Source of the DNA: CAVYUC01 sp963783085
Lineage (GTDB): Bacteria; Bacteroidota; Bacteroidia; Bacteroidales; Prolixibacteraceae
Direction: 5' to 3'
NCBI GenBank assembly: GCA_963783085.1
Contig: CAWAMJ010000020.1
Location: 930,001 to 994,000, forward strand
DNA length: 64,000 nt
In this document: positions 43,981-53,074 of the stretch, in pieces
How positions within the stretch are numbered: the stretch's first letter is position 1
How the letters are laid out: the number at the start of each line of letters is the position of its first letter
The notes under the pieces: model-generated
The model's database searches: none
The model's input: the letters and a program-made list of their open reading frames with translations, nothing else
What the model was told of the DNA's origin: nothing
Translations under genes and position numbers: made by a program

Positions 43981-45522
43981 TTAATAATTTGGATTTTGTC
44001 CGATATTATCATTTACTTCTACTTCGTTCTGTGGTATTGGCCATAAATAGTCTCTGTCTGGTCTAAAATTACGGGTCAAATTGTTATTAACAATAACCCA
44101 TTCACCAGCATCATTTTTGTATCTGATACCAAGAACCGGTTGAGTTTTTAGTTCACCTTGCTGCCAACGGTTCATGTCAAATAAATGAAGGCCTTCCCAT
44201 GCCAATTCAACTTTACGTTCTCTCCTGACAATTTCCCTCATTTCACTTTGAGATTTACCAGTTGTGATCGCTGGCATTTCAACAGTTGGACGTGTACGGA
44301 CCTGATTAATAGCATCATAAACACTATCATCTATTTCATTCAATTCAATCTTTGCTTCCGCATACATAAGTAATACATCAGCATAGCGAATCAGAATAAA
44401 ATTGATTGTTGATTGTGCCGGATTGCTTCCATCTCTTGCCCAGTCAATGCCTTTTTTAATATTAAAACCATAATTTGTGGTAAATTCGGTTGATGCTAAT
44501 TGATCTTGTGTATTACTGGATGGCAGTGAATTGTATATCTCGCCATTAGGTTCAACAGCTCCCGGATACAAAACATTATAGCCAAATCTTGGATCCAGAC
44601 CTGCATATTCATTTTCAGGATCCTGTGTTCCCTTGTATTCATGAATTAATAAATATGCTCTTAATGGGTCAATTCCTGATCCTCCTCCAAGCGTAGCTGC
44701 AGACCTGGATACATAATCTGTATATCCGTAACCCACTCCGTATTGGTGATCAAAAATAACTTCTTTAGAATTCTTGCCTTCATACCAAAACAGCTTCTGG
44801 TAATCCGGGTATAATTCATATACACCTAAATCCATTACAGCTTTAGCCGCATCGCGAGCAACGGCATATCTGTCATTATATAAGGCTACTCTTGCCTTCA
44901 ATGCCAGTGCAGCACCTCGTGTGGCTCTTCCAATATCAGCTCCCGAATAACTTACAGGAAGTGTGTTGGCAATATCATCCAGTTCAGTAATGATAAAGTC
45001 AACAACCTCACTTTTACTTGTACGGCTCACCTGAGCTGTGATATCCAATGGTTCAGTAACGAGCGGTACATCCCCCCATAAAGTGGTGAGCATGGTGTAA
45101 TAATAAGCACGCAGAAACCGAGCTTCTGCTTTTAATCTTGCCAGCACTTGAGGATCACCAGTTTCAATTTTATCAATATTCTGGATTGGGTCATTTGCTT
45201 TTCTAATACCCGTCCAATAACGTGCCCAATAGTCACGAATATTATAATTAGTGGGATCGAGATTACCTACAGCTACATCATACATTGTTTGCGGGCCGGA
45301 AGGAGCATGCATCGCAAGTTCTGTAGCAGTTGACAGGTATGCTATTCCATTTCCGTCCAGTTCTCGGTACGCTGCATTAACAGCTAATTCGGCATCTTTT
45401 TGCGTCTGCCAAAAAATCAATTCAGAAACTGATCCGGTAGGGACTGTATCCAATGTCTTCTCACAACCAGATAGTCCTAAAATTAATATCGATATAAACA
45501 GGATAATAATATTTTTTTTCAT
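43981..45522 (-). CDS. SusD/RagB-like nutrient-binding lipoprotein
   Basis: Surface lipoprotein that caps the SusC transporter. The signal (MKKNIIILFISILILGLSGC) ends in a lipobox Cys, followed by EKTLDTVPTGSVSE. TPR-like helices are seen in the middle (RAYYYTMLTTLWGDVPLVTEPL), and the C-terminus carries RRERKVELAWEGLHLFDMNR and a final FRPDRDYLWPIPQNEV, both strong SusD signatures. 513 residues is typical. It starts 26 bases after susC. The ligand is probably a glycan or glycoside, but nothing in the sequence fixes it. Confidence 0.95.
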   Translation of the reverse strand: MKKNIIILFISILILGLSGCEKTLDTVPTGSVSELIFWQTQKDAELAVNAAYRELDGNGIAYLSTATELAMHAPSGPQTMYDVAVGNLDPTNYNIRDYWARYWTGIRKANDPIQNIDKIETGDPQVLARLKAEARFLRAYYYTMLTTLWGDVPLVTEPLDITAQVSRTSKSEVVDFIITELDDIANTLPVSYSGADIGRATRGAALALKARVALYNDRYAVARDAAKAVMDLGVYELYPDYQKLFWYEGKNSKEVIFDHQYGVGYGYTDYVSRSAATLGGGSGIDPLRAYLLIHEYKGTQDPENEYAGLDPRFGYNVLYPGAVEPNGEIYNSLPSSNTQDQLASTEFTTNYGFNIKKGIDWARDGSNPAQSTINFILIRYADVLLMYAEAKIELNEIDDSVYDAINQVRTRPTVEMPAITTGKSQSEMREIVRRERKVELAWEGLHLFDMNRWQQGELKTQPVLGIRYKNDAGEWVIVNNNLTRNFRPDRDYLWPIPQNEVEVNDNIGQNPNY

Positions 45523-45548
45523 AATAAACATATTTAGTTTAATCATTA

Positions 45549-48500
45549 TTAAAATGTAATATTCACACCAGCACTTACAACTTTATGGTGGGGAAAGAAC
45601 TGACTCCTGCCTCTTGGTGTTTCAGGATCAAAAAGTTTTGTAGGTGTAAGTGTCAATAAATTTTCACCCGATAGATATACCCTAATATTGGAAATGTATT
45701 TAGAAGGCCTGATGTTATATCCCAACTGAGCACTTTTTAATCTTATATATTTCGAATCCTGAATCCAGAAATCAGATTCTTGCAGGTTCCAACTGTTTCC
45801 ATAAGTTACAATTGGCCAGGTTCCATCGGGATTTTTTTCGGGGTCCCATGCTTCTTCAGCCATTGTTTTAGCTACAAAATTACCCCAGTTTGGACCTTCC
45901 ATCAGTGCGCCATCAAGTGTATGCCACTTTTCCAATGCACCTTGAAAGAATATTGAGAAATCAAATGATTTATATTTTGCTGAAGCATTTATACCAAATT
46001 CATAATGCGGGTCTTCATCTGCCATTATATATTGGTCTCCATCAGGATAAATCGACTGAGTAATAACACCATCGCCATTTAAATCTTCATAAATAATATC
46101 ACCAATACCGACCTGGGGAACTATTGTTGCCGGATACTTATCGAAATCAGCCTGCGATTTATATAAGCCTGGCGACTTCAATCCTCGTAATGATGTCATT
46201 GAATAGCCTTCCTCCCAAACCGTAAATTTATCAGGGAAGTAAGGCCCCGTTCCTGCCAAATCCTCAATTTTGTTTCTTACATCAGAAAAATTAAGACCCA
46301 CAGAATATTCAAATCCACCATTTCTTTGAGGACTGTAATAATTTACAGAGATTTCATAACCATTATTAGAAACCGATGCTGCATTTTGGGTTGGAGGATC
46401 AACACCAGTTGTTGGCGCAATTGGTAAACTAAGTAATATATCTGTAGTTAAATTCCAGTAATATTCAGCAACTATTTCTAATCTGTCAAAAAAACCAAGG
46501 TCAAATCCAATGTTTGTCATGGTTGTTGTTTCCCAGGTGATGTCAGGGTTTCCTGCAGTTGTAACTGCAGCACCCGAAACCACACTGCCGTTGAACGAAT
46601 ATGGTTGATTTAGATCATATGTGTTCAGGTATCTCCAAAGACCGATATCCTGATTACCTAATTGACCCCATGATCCTCTGAGCCTCAAGTTGGTGATAAC
46701 ATCGTTATCCAACAGAAATCCCTCCTGAGAAAGACGCCAACCTGCTGAAAATGAAGGAAAAACCCCCCATCTATTACCTTTTGCAAATCTGGAAGAACCA
46801 TCGTATCGAACATTTGCCTGGAATAAATATTTGTCATTATACGAATAATTAACTCTTCCGAAGAACGATTGGAGACCCCATTCGGTATGTGCTCCAGTCC
46901 CTTCCTGTGCGTTAGCTGCACCTGCACTTATATCACGTAAATCGTTGTTGAAAAAATCCTGCCGGTATGCTTGAAGATAGAGCCATTTATTCGATATACC
47001 TTCATATCCAAAAGTCCCCTTAACATCATGTTTGCCAAATTTTTTGTCAAAATTCAGGTATGCTCTCTGACTCCATTCCTTGGTATTTTCCTGTCGTTCG
47101 GTAAGACTATTAGTAGCAAACCAACCACCAACTGTTACCGGTTCGCCTGTTATATAATTCCTCATACCCTGAAGCGAATTCATAAAGGTAGTTTCATGTT
47201 GTCCGTATGATTTTAGGGTGACATCGCCTTTAAGTGTAAGGTAAGGCAAAATTTTATATTCAAGTCCTGCTTGATTTACAATTTCATCCCTATCTAATAA
47301 CCTTTCACCATTTTCACTCATAGCAACGGCATTCCATTGTCCGCCAACCAAATCGTATGTTCCATCAGGGTATTTACCAACAATGTCTCTGTTAATGTGA
47401 AGCATTGCCTGAACCAATCGCTGAGCAGTAAAACCAGGACCCTTTGCTTTTTTATTCATGTAATTCATATTGAAGGTAGCAGTCAATTTATCAGTAATGT
47501 ATAAATCTGAATTTATTCTCGCTGACAAACGTTTATTGTTGAAATTGACAATAGCACCATCTTGATCGAGATAGTTAACAGATGCAAATATTCTACCATT
47601 TTTCCCACCAGAAGTAATGGATATATTATGACGCTGCTGAACTGCATTTTTATTGAAAAGATATGATTCATAATTTACCCAGGGATATTCAAATGGTTTA
47701 GTTCCGGCAAGAATATTATCAATTTGCTCTTGAGAATGTAAGGGTGGATTCCCTGCGTGAACATACGCATCGTTGTCCAGTTCCAGCCAGTTTTTTGTGT
47801 CAGCTTTTTCAGGATAACCTAAAATATTTTGCATTCCAATATTGTAACTATAGTTAACGGTTGTTCCACCTACTGCACCACGTTTTGTAGTAATAAGAAT
47901 AACACCATTAGCCGCTCTTGAACCATAAATTGAAGCGGAAGCAGCATCTTTCAAAACAGTTAATGATGCCACATCGTTAGGTTCAACAGTTGAAAGACTA
48001 CGTTCCACTCCATCGACCAATACTAAAGGTTGGTTATTATTAAGTGTTCCATTTCCCCTTATCCTAACTCTTATATCTTCACGACCTGGTTCACCTGCAA
48101 AGTTTTGAATAGTTAAGCCGGGGGATAGACCTTGTAATGCTGCAGCAGTATTGGTAACATTAATGCTTTTTTCTTCCAATTCTTCACCCTGCACAGAGCT
48201 AACAGCTCCTGTTAAATCAGCCTTTTTCTGTGTTCCGAAGCCGACAACCACAACCTCATCAAGGCCGATAGCGTCCTCTGCCATGGTCACATTAATACTA
48301 GTTTGGCTTCCAACATTCACCTCCTTCGTTCTCATCCCAACAAACGAAAACACCAGCGTGGCATTGTCGGGAATGTTGGAAATGGAATAACTGCCATCCG
48401 CATTAGTAACAGTGCCTTGCGTAGTGCCTTTCACAACCACGGATACCCCGGGCAAAGGCTGACCTGTGTCATCGGTTACAGTCCCGGAAACGGAACGTTG

Positions 48501-48911
48501 TTGCTGAGTTGCAACTATCTTTTTTCCAGTGGTTTCGAACACCTTTTTCTCCGGGCTTAACAAAATCAGGTAGTCTTCCATAACCTTGTAACCTATTCCC
48601 TCGCCTTTGAAAATTTCATCGAGGATTTGTTCTACGGTAGCATCTTTTGCTTTTACTGTTACGCGGCGGTTTACATCCACCTGTTCGTTCTGGTAAAAGA
48701 ACCGGAAATTGCTGTTGTCTTCAATCTCCCTAAGTACGTCGCTTACTTTTTCATTTTCTGCCGTGAATGCAAATTTGGTAGCCTGCGAATAAACCGAGGC
48801 CGAAACCTGCATCAGGCAAGCAAAATAGATAATAGTAGTTAGTTTCATGGTTAAAACTAGTTTTTGCCAAAACCGGTTTTCCGGTAATCGCGCATCATCA
48901 TTTTTTTTCAT
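45549..48911 (-). CDS. SusC/RagA-like TonB-dependent transporter with STN domain
   Basis: Outer-membrane TonB-dependent transporter of 1120 residues. After the signal peptide (about residues 20-43) comes an STN domain (about 48-118, with VSDVLREIEDNSNFRFFYQ) that links it to the FecR/sigma switch. A carboxypeptidase-like domain follows (about 140-215, SGTVTDDTGQPLPGVSVVVK), then the TonB-box region (VVVVGFGTQKKADLTGAV), plug and barrel ending in VVSAGVNITF. The STN domain makes it a transducing type, which fits the adjacent fecR and ECF sigma genes. Confidence 0.95.
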   Translation of the reverse strand: MKKNDDARLPENRFWQKLVLTMKLTTIIYFACLMQVSASVYSQATKFAFTAENEKVSDVLREIEDNSNFRFFYQNEQVDVNRRVTVKAKDATVEQILDEIFKGEGIGYKVMEDYLILLSPEKKVFETTGKKIVATQQQRSVSGTVTDDTGQPLPGVSVVVKGTTQGTVTNADGSYSISNIPDNATLVFSFVGMRTKEVNVGSQTSINVTMAEDAIGLDEVVVVGFGTQKKADLTGAVSSVQGEELEEKSINVTNTAAALQGLSPGLTIQNFAGEPGREDIRVRIRGNGTLNNNQPLVLVDGVERSLSTVEPNDVASLTVLKDAASASIYGSRAANGVILITTKRGAVGGTTVNYSYNIGMQNILGYPEKADTKNWLELDNDAYVHAGNPPLHSQEQIDNILAGTKPFEYPWVNYESYLFNKNAVQQRHNISITSGGKNGRIFASVNYLDQDGAIVNFNNKRLSARINSDLYITDKLTATFNMNYMNKKAKGPGFTAQRLVQAMLHINRDIVGKYPDGTYDLVGGQWNAVAMSENGERLLDRDEIVNQAGLEYKILPYLTLKGDVTLKSYGQHETTFMNSLQGMRNYITGEPVTVGGWFATNSLTERQENTKEWSQRAYLNFDKKFGKHDVKGTFGYEGISNKWLYLQAYRQDFFNNDLRDISAGAANAQEGTGAHTEWGLQSFFGRVNYSYNDKYLFQANVRYDGSSRFAKGNRWGVFPSFSAGWRLSQEGFLLDNDVITNLRLRGSWGQLGNQDIGLWRYLNTYDLNQPYSFNGSVVSGAAVTTAGNPDITWETTTMTNIGFDLGFFDRLEIVAEYYWNLTTDILLSLPIAPTTGVDPPTQNAASVSNNGYEISVNYYSPQRNGGFEYSVGLNFSDVRNKIEDLAGTGPYFPDKFTVWEEGYSMTSLRGLKSPGLYKSQADFDKYPATIVPQVGIGDIIYEDLNGDGVITQSIYPDGDQYIMADEDPHYEFGINASAKYKSFDFSIFFQGALEKWHTLDGALMEGPNWGNFVAKTMAEEAWDPEKNPDGTWPIVTYGNSWNLQESDFWIQDSKYIRLKSAQLGYNIRPSKYISNIRVYLSGENLLTLTPTKLFDPETPRGRSQFFPHHKVVSAGVNITF

Positions 48912-48940
48912 AAATTTGAATGTTTTTGATTAAACAAAAT

Positions 48941-48999
48941 GGGTGTTACAGCACCCGTTTACAATGCAGGAGCCGGTTGATGTTACAGCATCTGCCGGC
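48941..48999 (-). promoter_or_regulatory. Two hairpins with the same loop in the susC leader
   Basis: On the minus strand, GATG-CTGTAA-CATC (inside a longer GCCGG/CCGGC stem) is followed 27 bases later by GGGTG-CTGTAA-CACCC. Both hairpins have the loop CTGTAA. The second is followed by ATTTTGTTT and lies 30 bases before the susC start. A role in mRNA processing or attenuation is possible. Confidence 0.55.
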
Positions 49000-49019
49000 T
49001 TTTTTAATTTAGTTTGGTT

Positions 49020-50042
49020 TTAGTCATCATAGTCCTCCTGTTTCATTTTTTTAATTATAATTTGTTGACCTTCAATTTTATATTGTATGGGCAATGTATG
49101 TTTGATAATTTCCAGAATTTCCAGGATTGATTCGTTTTTAATGGTTCCCGAGTAGTGGTATTTCAAAATATCCGGGTTATCCACTTTTATATCCACTCCA
49201 TATTTTCGTTCCAGTAAAACAATCAGTTCCTTAAAGTCCATGTTCAGGAACATCAGTTTGTTGTCTTTCCAGGAGGTGAATAGTTTGGTGTCTACTTGTT
49301 TGACTGCTATTTTATTTGATTCTTTGTTCAGCGCTACCTGTTCGCCGGGTTTTAAAATAATTGCACGTGGCAGATTGTATTTATCCGATGAAGTAATCCT
49401 GACCTGCCCTTCTTCCAGGGTAGTGGTTATTTCATTGTCTGTTTCATACGCTTTTACATTAAACCGTGTGCCGGTAACGTTTACATCGTAGAAATTTGTG
49501 TGTACCACAAAGGGACTGTTTGGCTGTTTGGTTACATCGAACCAGGCCTCGCCTTTTAAAAATACCTCCCGTTTTTTATCTTTCGATTTTGGTGAATACC
49601 AGAGTTCTGAACCTGCATTGAGGTACACCAGGGTGCTGTCGGCAAGTATCATTTGAGAGACCGAGCCTTTGGGTGCTATGGAAGTAACATAAAGTGGTTC
49701 TTCTTTTAATGCGTAATTCACTACCAAACCGCCTATTAAAAGGCCGGCAACGAGTATGGCTGCAAAACGATATAAAATCTGGAGATTGGTATTGAAACGG
49801 AACATATTGTGCCGGTAGTTTTGTTTAATTCTCAGAAGAAACCTCAACCATTCTTTTTCTGTTTCGGCAATTTGTGAGGCATTGGTCAGGGAAGCTTCCC
49901 AGATATCTTTAATTTGCGTATAATATTTTGCGTTGTTTTTTGATTTGTCAACCCAGGCAGCCAATCTTTCCATTTCCGAAGCTGTCAATTCTCCGTTAAG
50001 ATGTGCAATAATTAAATCTTTTATCGATTTTTTTGAATCCAT
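49020..50042 (-). CDS. FecR-type anti-sigma factor
   Basis: Inner-membrane anti-sigma regulator of 340 residues. The N-terminal cytosolic part (about 1-83) begins SIKDLIIAHLNGELTASEME with conserved LAAWVDKSKNNAKYY. One hydrophobic segment (about 86-107, ILYRFAAILVAGLLIGG) crosses the membrane. The periplasmic FecR domain follows (VTSIAPKGSVSQMILADSTL and the conserved LKGEAWFDVTKQ), and the C-terminal region ends in FKELIVLLERKYGVDIKV. It would receive a signal from the SusC STN domain and control the adjacent ECF sigma factor. Confidence 0.93.
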   Translation of the reverse strand: MDSKKSIKDLIIAHLNGELTASEMERLAAWVDKSKNNAKYYTQIKDIWEASLTNASQIAETEKEWLRFLLRIKQNYRHNMFRFNTNLQILYRFAAILVAGLLIGGLVVNYALKEEPLYVTSIAPKGSVSQMILADSTLVYLNAGSELWYSPKSKDKKREVFLKGEAWFDVTKQPNSPFVVHTNFYDVNVTGTRFNVKAYETDNEITTTLEEGQVRITSSDKYNLPRAIILKPGEQVALNKESNKIAVKQVDTKLFTSWKDNKLMFLNMDFKELIVLLERKYGVDIKVDNPDILKYHYSGTIKNESILEILEIIKHTLPIQYKIEGQQIIIKKMKQEDYDD

Positions 50043-50109
50043 TCATTTATTCTTTCTAAGGGTTAGACACTTCGGTATTGAACATCCCTACCATAAATAA
50101 AAAGAAATC

Positions 50110-50707
50110 TCAAAAATTATGAAGTAGAAGTACAAGGAAGACAGTCAGATAATCAGACAACCCTCCGCGTAACAGGGCCAGGGCTTTTGAAATGTGCTTT
50201 TCAACCATCTTAACCGAAATATCCAGCTTTTTCGCAATTTCTTTGTTTTTTAAAAAATCGCGCCGGCTCATTTTGAACACCTGGCGGCATTTTTCAGGCA
50301 TTGATTGAACGATTTCATCCATTTTACCGTTTATCTCCAGTTCAAGTAAGCTTTGCAGCGGGTTATTATCATCAAAGTAAGCATCCTTTTCAACGGAATG
50401 TAGTTTGGCAACTAATTCTCCTTCAACGGAATGTTTTATGTTTAAATGTCGGCGATGGTTCAGACAATTGTTACGGACAGCCTGGAACAGGTAAGCTTTG
50501 GGTGATTCAATGGTTGAAATGATTCCCGGTTTTTCCCATAATTTCAAAAAGGCATCCTGCACCAAATCCTGTGAAACCCGCAAATCTCCTGTAAATTTAT
50601 TGGCAAATAACACTAATCTTCCATGGTACTTGAAAGAATAGTTCCTCGAAAGCTTTAATGTCTTTTCGTTTTAGTCCGGAAAGTGATATTGGTTTGTTTC
50701 CATTCAT
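50110..50707 (-). CDS. ECF RNA polymerase sigma factor (one-base frameshift)
   Basis: Extracytoplasmic-function sigma factor that would direct transcription of the SusCD locus. Region 2 contains VQDAFLKLWEKPG and SPKAYLFQAVRNNCLNHRR; region 4 contains MPEKCRQVFKMSRRDFLKNK and IAKKLDISVKMVEKHISKAL. The downstream frame alone begins at MLFANKFTGD and lacks region 1.2/2.1. Removing the base at about 50632 joins it to MNGNKPISLSGLKRKDIKAF starting at ATG 50707, giving 198 residues, the usual length. Position upstream of fecR and susC matches the standard order. Confidence 0.87.
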
Positions 50708-50795
50708 CACAAGTTTAGGTTTAGATCAGAAACAAACTTAAAAAAAATAAACAACAATTCCGCAGTAGGATTTATTTTTTGATTATGGGAAATTA

Positions 50796-50830
50796 AAAAA
50801 CCACCTGTAATTGATTTCCAGATGGTTTTT
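50796..50830. terminator. Possible bidirectional terminator
   Basis: AAAAACCACCTG and CAGATGGTTTTT form a 12-bp stem with one mismatch, with T-runs on both strands. It lies between the ECF sigma gene and the repeat array. Confidence 0.5.
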
Positions 50831-50962
50831 ATAATCTAACTAACCTAAAACTATGTAAACTATAAGCAGGTGTTTGGTTGAGCGGTTCAGTGCATTGGCT
50901 TTTTTTAAACTGAGACACCCGAAAACAGAATTACCCTACCTTGTTTTGTGGGAAGGTGGGAC

Positions 50963-51378
50963 GTGTGTAATTCATCGCCCTTACGGACAATGCTAATACG
51001 TGCCGGGACGTTGTCCCTGCACAACAGCCGACCACACCCGTGAAAGCCCTGAAAGGGCGGCATGTAAAAGCGTAGTGTGAAAGCGCTGCGGTTTAAGATG
51101 TGTGTATAATTAATCATAGCCCTGACGGACTATGCTAAAACGTGCCGGGACGTTGTCCCTGGGTAACAGCCGACACCGTACGTAAGAGTTCTGAAAGAAC
51201 GGCATGTATCAGCGCAGTGCGTAAGCGCTTCGGTTTTACATGTGTGTATATTTAATCATAGCCCTTGCGGACTATGCTAAAACATGCCGGGACGTTGTCC
51301 CTGGGTAACAGCCAACACCATGTGTAAGAGTCTTGAAAGAACGGCATGGATCAGCGCAGTGCGTAAGCGCTGCGGTTT
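50963..51378. repeat. Three tandem ~135-base repeat units upstream of the transposase
   Basis: Units lie at about 50963-51094, 51099-51236 and 51240-51378. Each holds, in order, CATAG-N10-CTATG (degenerate in the first), GGGAC-GTT-GTCCC, a GTCCTGAAAGGAC-type stem (varied as GCCCTGAAAGGGC in the first), and AGCGC...GCGCT followed by GCGGTTT. The units differ from each other by scattered substitutions, so they are not recent copies. Confidence 0.9.
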
Positions 51379-51439
51379 AAAAATTTTGTTCAATCAAAAC
51401 TTTCACTATTTTTCATGCAACCAACAGAAATTAATAATT

Positions 51440-51886
51440 ATGCCGCAATCATTAGCACAAGTTTATGTTCACATTGTATTTTCAACAAAACATGGAAATC
51501 GATACATTGATGAAGGGTTAAGACCAAAGTTACAGTCGTACATAATCGGGATTTTAAAAAATCTGGGAAGTTATACCCATGAAATTTATGCAAATCCCGA
51601 CCACATTCATATTCTAGGCACCTTACCCCGGACAATTACGATGGCTCAAATGGTAAATAAAATTAAGTCCAACTCATCGCGATGGGCAAAAACTGAAGGC
51701 TCTGAATATTTTCGGTGGCAGGATGGCTATGGAATTTTTTCAGTAAGCCCGTCAAAATTGGATTCGGTAAAAAAGTACATACAACACCAGCCTGATCATC
51801 ACGATACCATCTCGTTTAAAGAGGAAATGCGCCTTTTTTTTGAAGAGTATGAAATTGAATATGATGAACGATATGTTTGGGATTGA
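51440..51886 (+). CDS. IS200-like Y1 transposase (RAYT-type)
   Basis: A 148-residue single-strand transposase of the HUH Y1 family. MPQSLAQVYVHIVFSTKHGN is the usual N-terminus, the HUH motif is H55-I-H57 in NPDHIHILG, and the catalytic Tyr is Y113 in VKKYIQHQPDHH. WQDGYGIFSVS is also conserved. All catalytic residues are present, so it may be active. It lies in the centre of a six-unit array of hairpin-bearing repeats (three on either side), which is the arrangement of REP-associated transposases and their repeats. A longer in-frame start at 51284 would lie in a repeat unit and is rejected. Confidence 0.9.
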   Translation: MPQSLAQVYVHIVFSTKHGNRYIDEGLRPKLQSYIIGILKNLGSYTHEIYANPDHIHILGTLPRTITMAQMVNKIKSNSSRWAKTEGSEYFRWQDGYGIFSVSPSKLDSVKKYIQHQPDHHDTISFKEEMRLFFEEYEIEYDERYVWD

Positions 51887-51900
51887 AATTCATCACCACT

Positions 51901-52320
51901 CTTTCATAGCACTTGCGAATTATACTAAAACATGCCGGGACGTGTCCCTCGGTAACAACCAAATTCATCTGTTAGAGTCCTGAAAGGACGGCATGCATTA
52001 GCGCAGTGCGCAAGCGCTGCGGTTTAAGTTTAAGATTTATGTGTATTTAATCATAGCCCTTGCGGACTATGCTGACACATACCGGGACGTTGTCCCTCGG
52101 TAACAGTCAATAACACCTGTAAGAGTCCTGAAAGGACGGCATGCATTAGCGCAGTGTGTAAGCGCTGCGGTTTAAGTTTAAGGTTTATGGTATTTAATCA
52201 TAGCCCTTGCGGACTATGCTAACACATGCCGGGACGTTGTCCCTCGGTAACAGCCAAATTCACCTGTTAGAGTCCTGAAAGGACGGCATGCATCAGCGTA
52301 GTGTGCAAGCGCTGCGGTTT
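51901..52320. repeat. Three tandem ~130-base repeat units downstream of the transposase
   Basis: Units lie at about 51901-52025, 52041-52174 and 52191-52320, in the same orientation as those upstream. They keep the GGGAC/GTCCC, GTCCTGAAAGGAC and AGCGC/GCGCT elements (one has a three-base loss, GGGAC-GTCCC). These three share CCTCGGTAACA where the upstream units have CCTGGGTAACA or similar, forming a separate subgroup. Confidence 0.9.
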
Positions 52321-52837
52321 TTTCAGGACTAATCATCCTTGATTCCTCATTATTTTCTTCAATGGAGTTATCTATTTTTACGAAACCTTCGGGTACGGCA
52401 GATTCTGAGGGTTCATACGGAAAAACATCGACAATTGTGCTTACGGCCAGTGAGGAAACAACATAAGGAATGACAAGGTATTCCAAACTTTCATCGAGCC
52501 GTTCCAGCGCTTCTTTAATGTCGTCGGCCATTATTAAATAATACGTACGCAACTTCTTTTCCTTTCCTGCTTCTTCGTCTATCGTTACCAGGTTAATGGT
52601 TGCTTTGAACCACCATTCGCCGGTGTCGTAAGGGAAAACTTCGCCTATTCGTGATTTTTTAATATCGGTCACATTGAAATCGCCTTTCACCATTTGGCGC
52701 ATTTGGCCGATCATGCGGGATTCTGCGTCAGTGAACGAAACGGCATCAAGAAGGAAATTTTCAGTAACTACCTGTTCTTTACCGCTATCAAGGGTTTTGG
52801 TATATTTAACTTTACATTCAAACCAGGTTTGCATCAT
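52214..52837 (-). CDS. DUF4494 family protein with repeat-derived C-terminus
   Basis: A 207-residue soluble protein. MMQTWFECKVKYTKTLDSGK opens it, and VSFTDAESRMIGQMRQ, then GEVFPYDTGEWWFKATI, IDEEAGKEKKLRTYYLIMAD and a second VDVFPYEP fit DUF4494, a Bacteroidota-specific family of unknown function. The last ~36 residues, from about KTAALAH to the stop at 52214, are encoded by the terminal repeat unit of the transposase array read in reverse. The family core is complete, so the protein may still function. Two adjacent ATGs (52837, 52834) are possible starts. Confidence 0.8.
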   Translation of the reverse strand: MMQTWFECKVKYTKTLDSGKEQVVTENFLLDAVSFTDAESRMIGQMRQMVKGDFNVTDIKKSRIGEVFPYDTGEWWFKATINLVTIDEEAGKEKKLRTYYLIMADDIKEALERLDESLEYLVIPYVVSSLAVSTIVDVFPYEPSESAVPEGFVKIDNSIEENNEESRMISPEKTAALAHYADACRPFRTLTGEFGCYRGTTSRHVLA

Positions 52838-52925
52838 AACTTTTTCTTTATTTAAATGAAAGGGCAAAAATAGTTTTCTGAAACGATTTCAAAATATAAA
52901 ATGAAATTAATGCTCTGCTTTTTGA

Positions 52926-52959
52926 AAATAAAAACCGGTCCATTTTTATGAACCGGTTT
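52926..52959 (-). terminator. Terminator-like hairpin after amt
   Basis: On the minus strand AAACCGGT (52959-52952) pairs with ACCGGTTT (52939-52932), followed by a T-rich run. It lies about 115 bases after the amt stop. Confidence 0.75.
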
Positions 52960-53003
52960 CGGGTCTTGCCAAACCTGTTTTAATCTTCGATTGATTTTCT
53001 TAA

Positions 53004-53040
53004 GAAAGGACCCACCCCGCCGGGAGGCGGGCGGATCCTT
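53004..53040. repeat. GC-rich intergenic hairpin
   Basis: AAGGACCCACCCCGCC and GGCGGGCGGATCCTT form an imperfect stem. The GC content is far above the surroundings. It resembles a dispersed intergenic element of this phylum. Confidence 0.6.
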
Positions 53041-53074
53041 AGCAGACAACAACAGACATAAATTCGAAGAAGGT

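Noticed and set aside
51284..51439. N-terminal extension of the transposase by 52 codons.
   Set aside because: It reads through a repeat unit, and family members begin at the MPQSLAQVY-type sequence.
50963..52320. Repeat array considered as a CRISPR array.
   Set aside because: Units are ~135 bases, directly adjacent, lack unique spacers, and surround a Y1 transposase; no cas genes are present.
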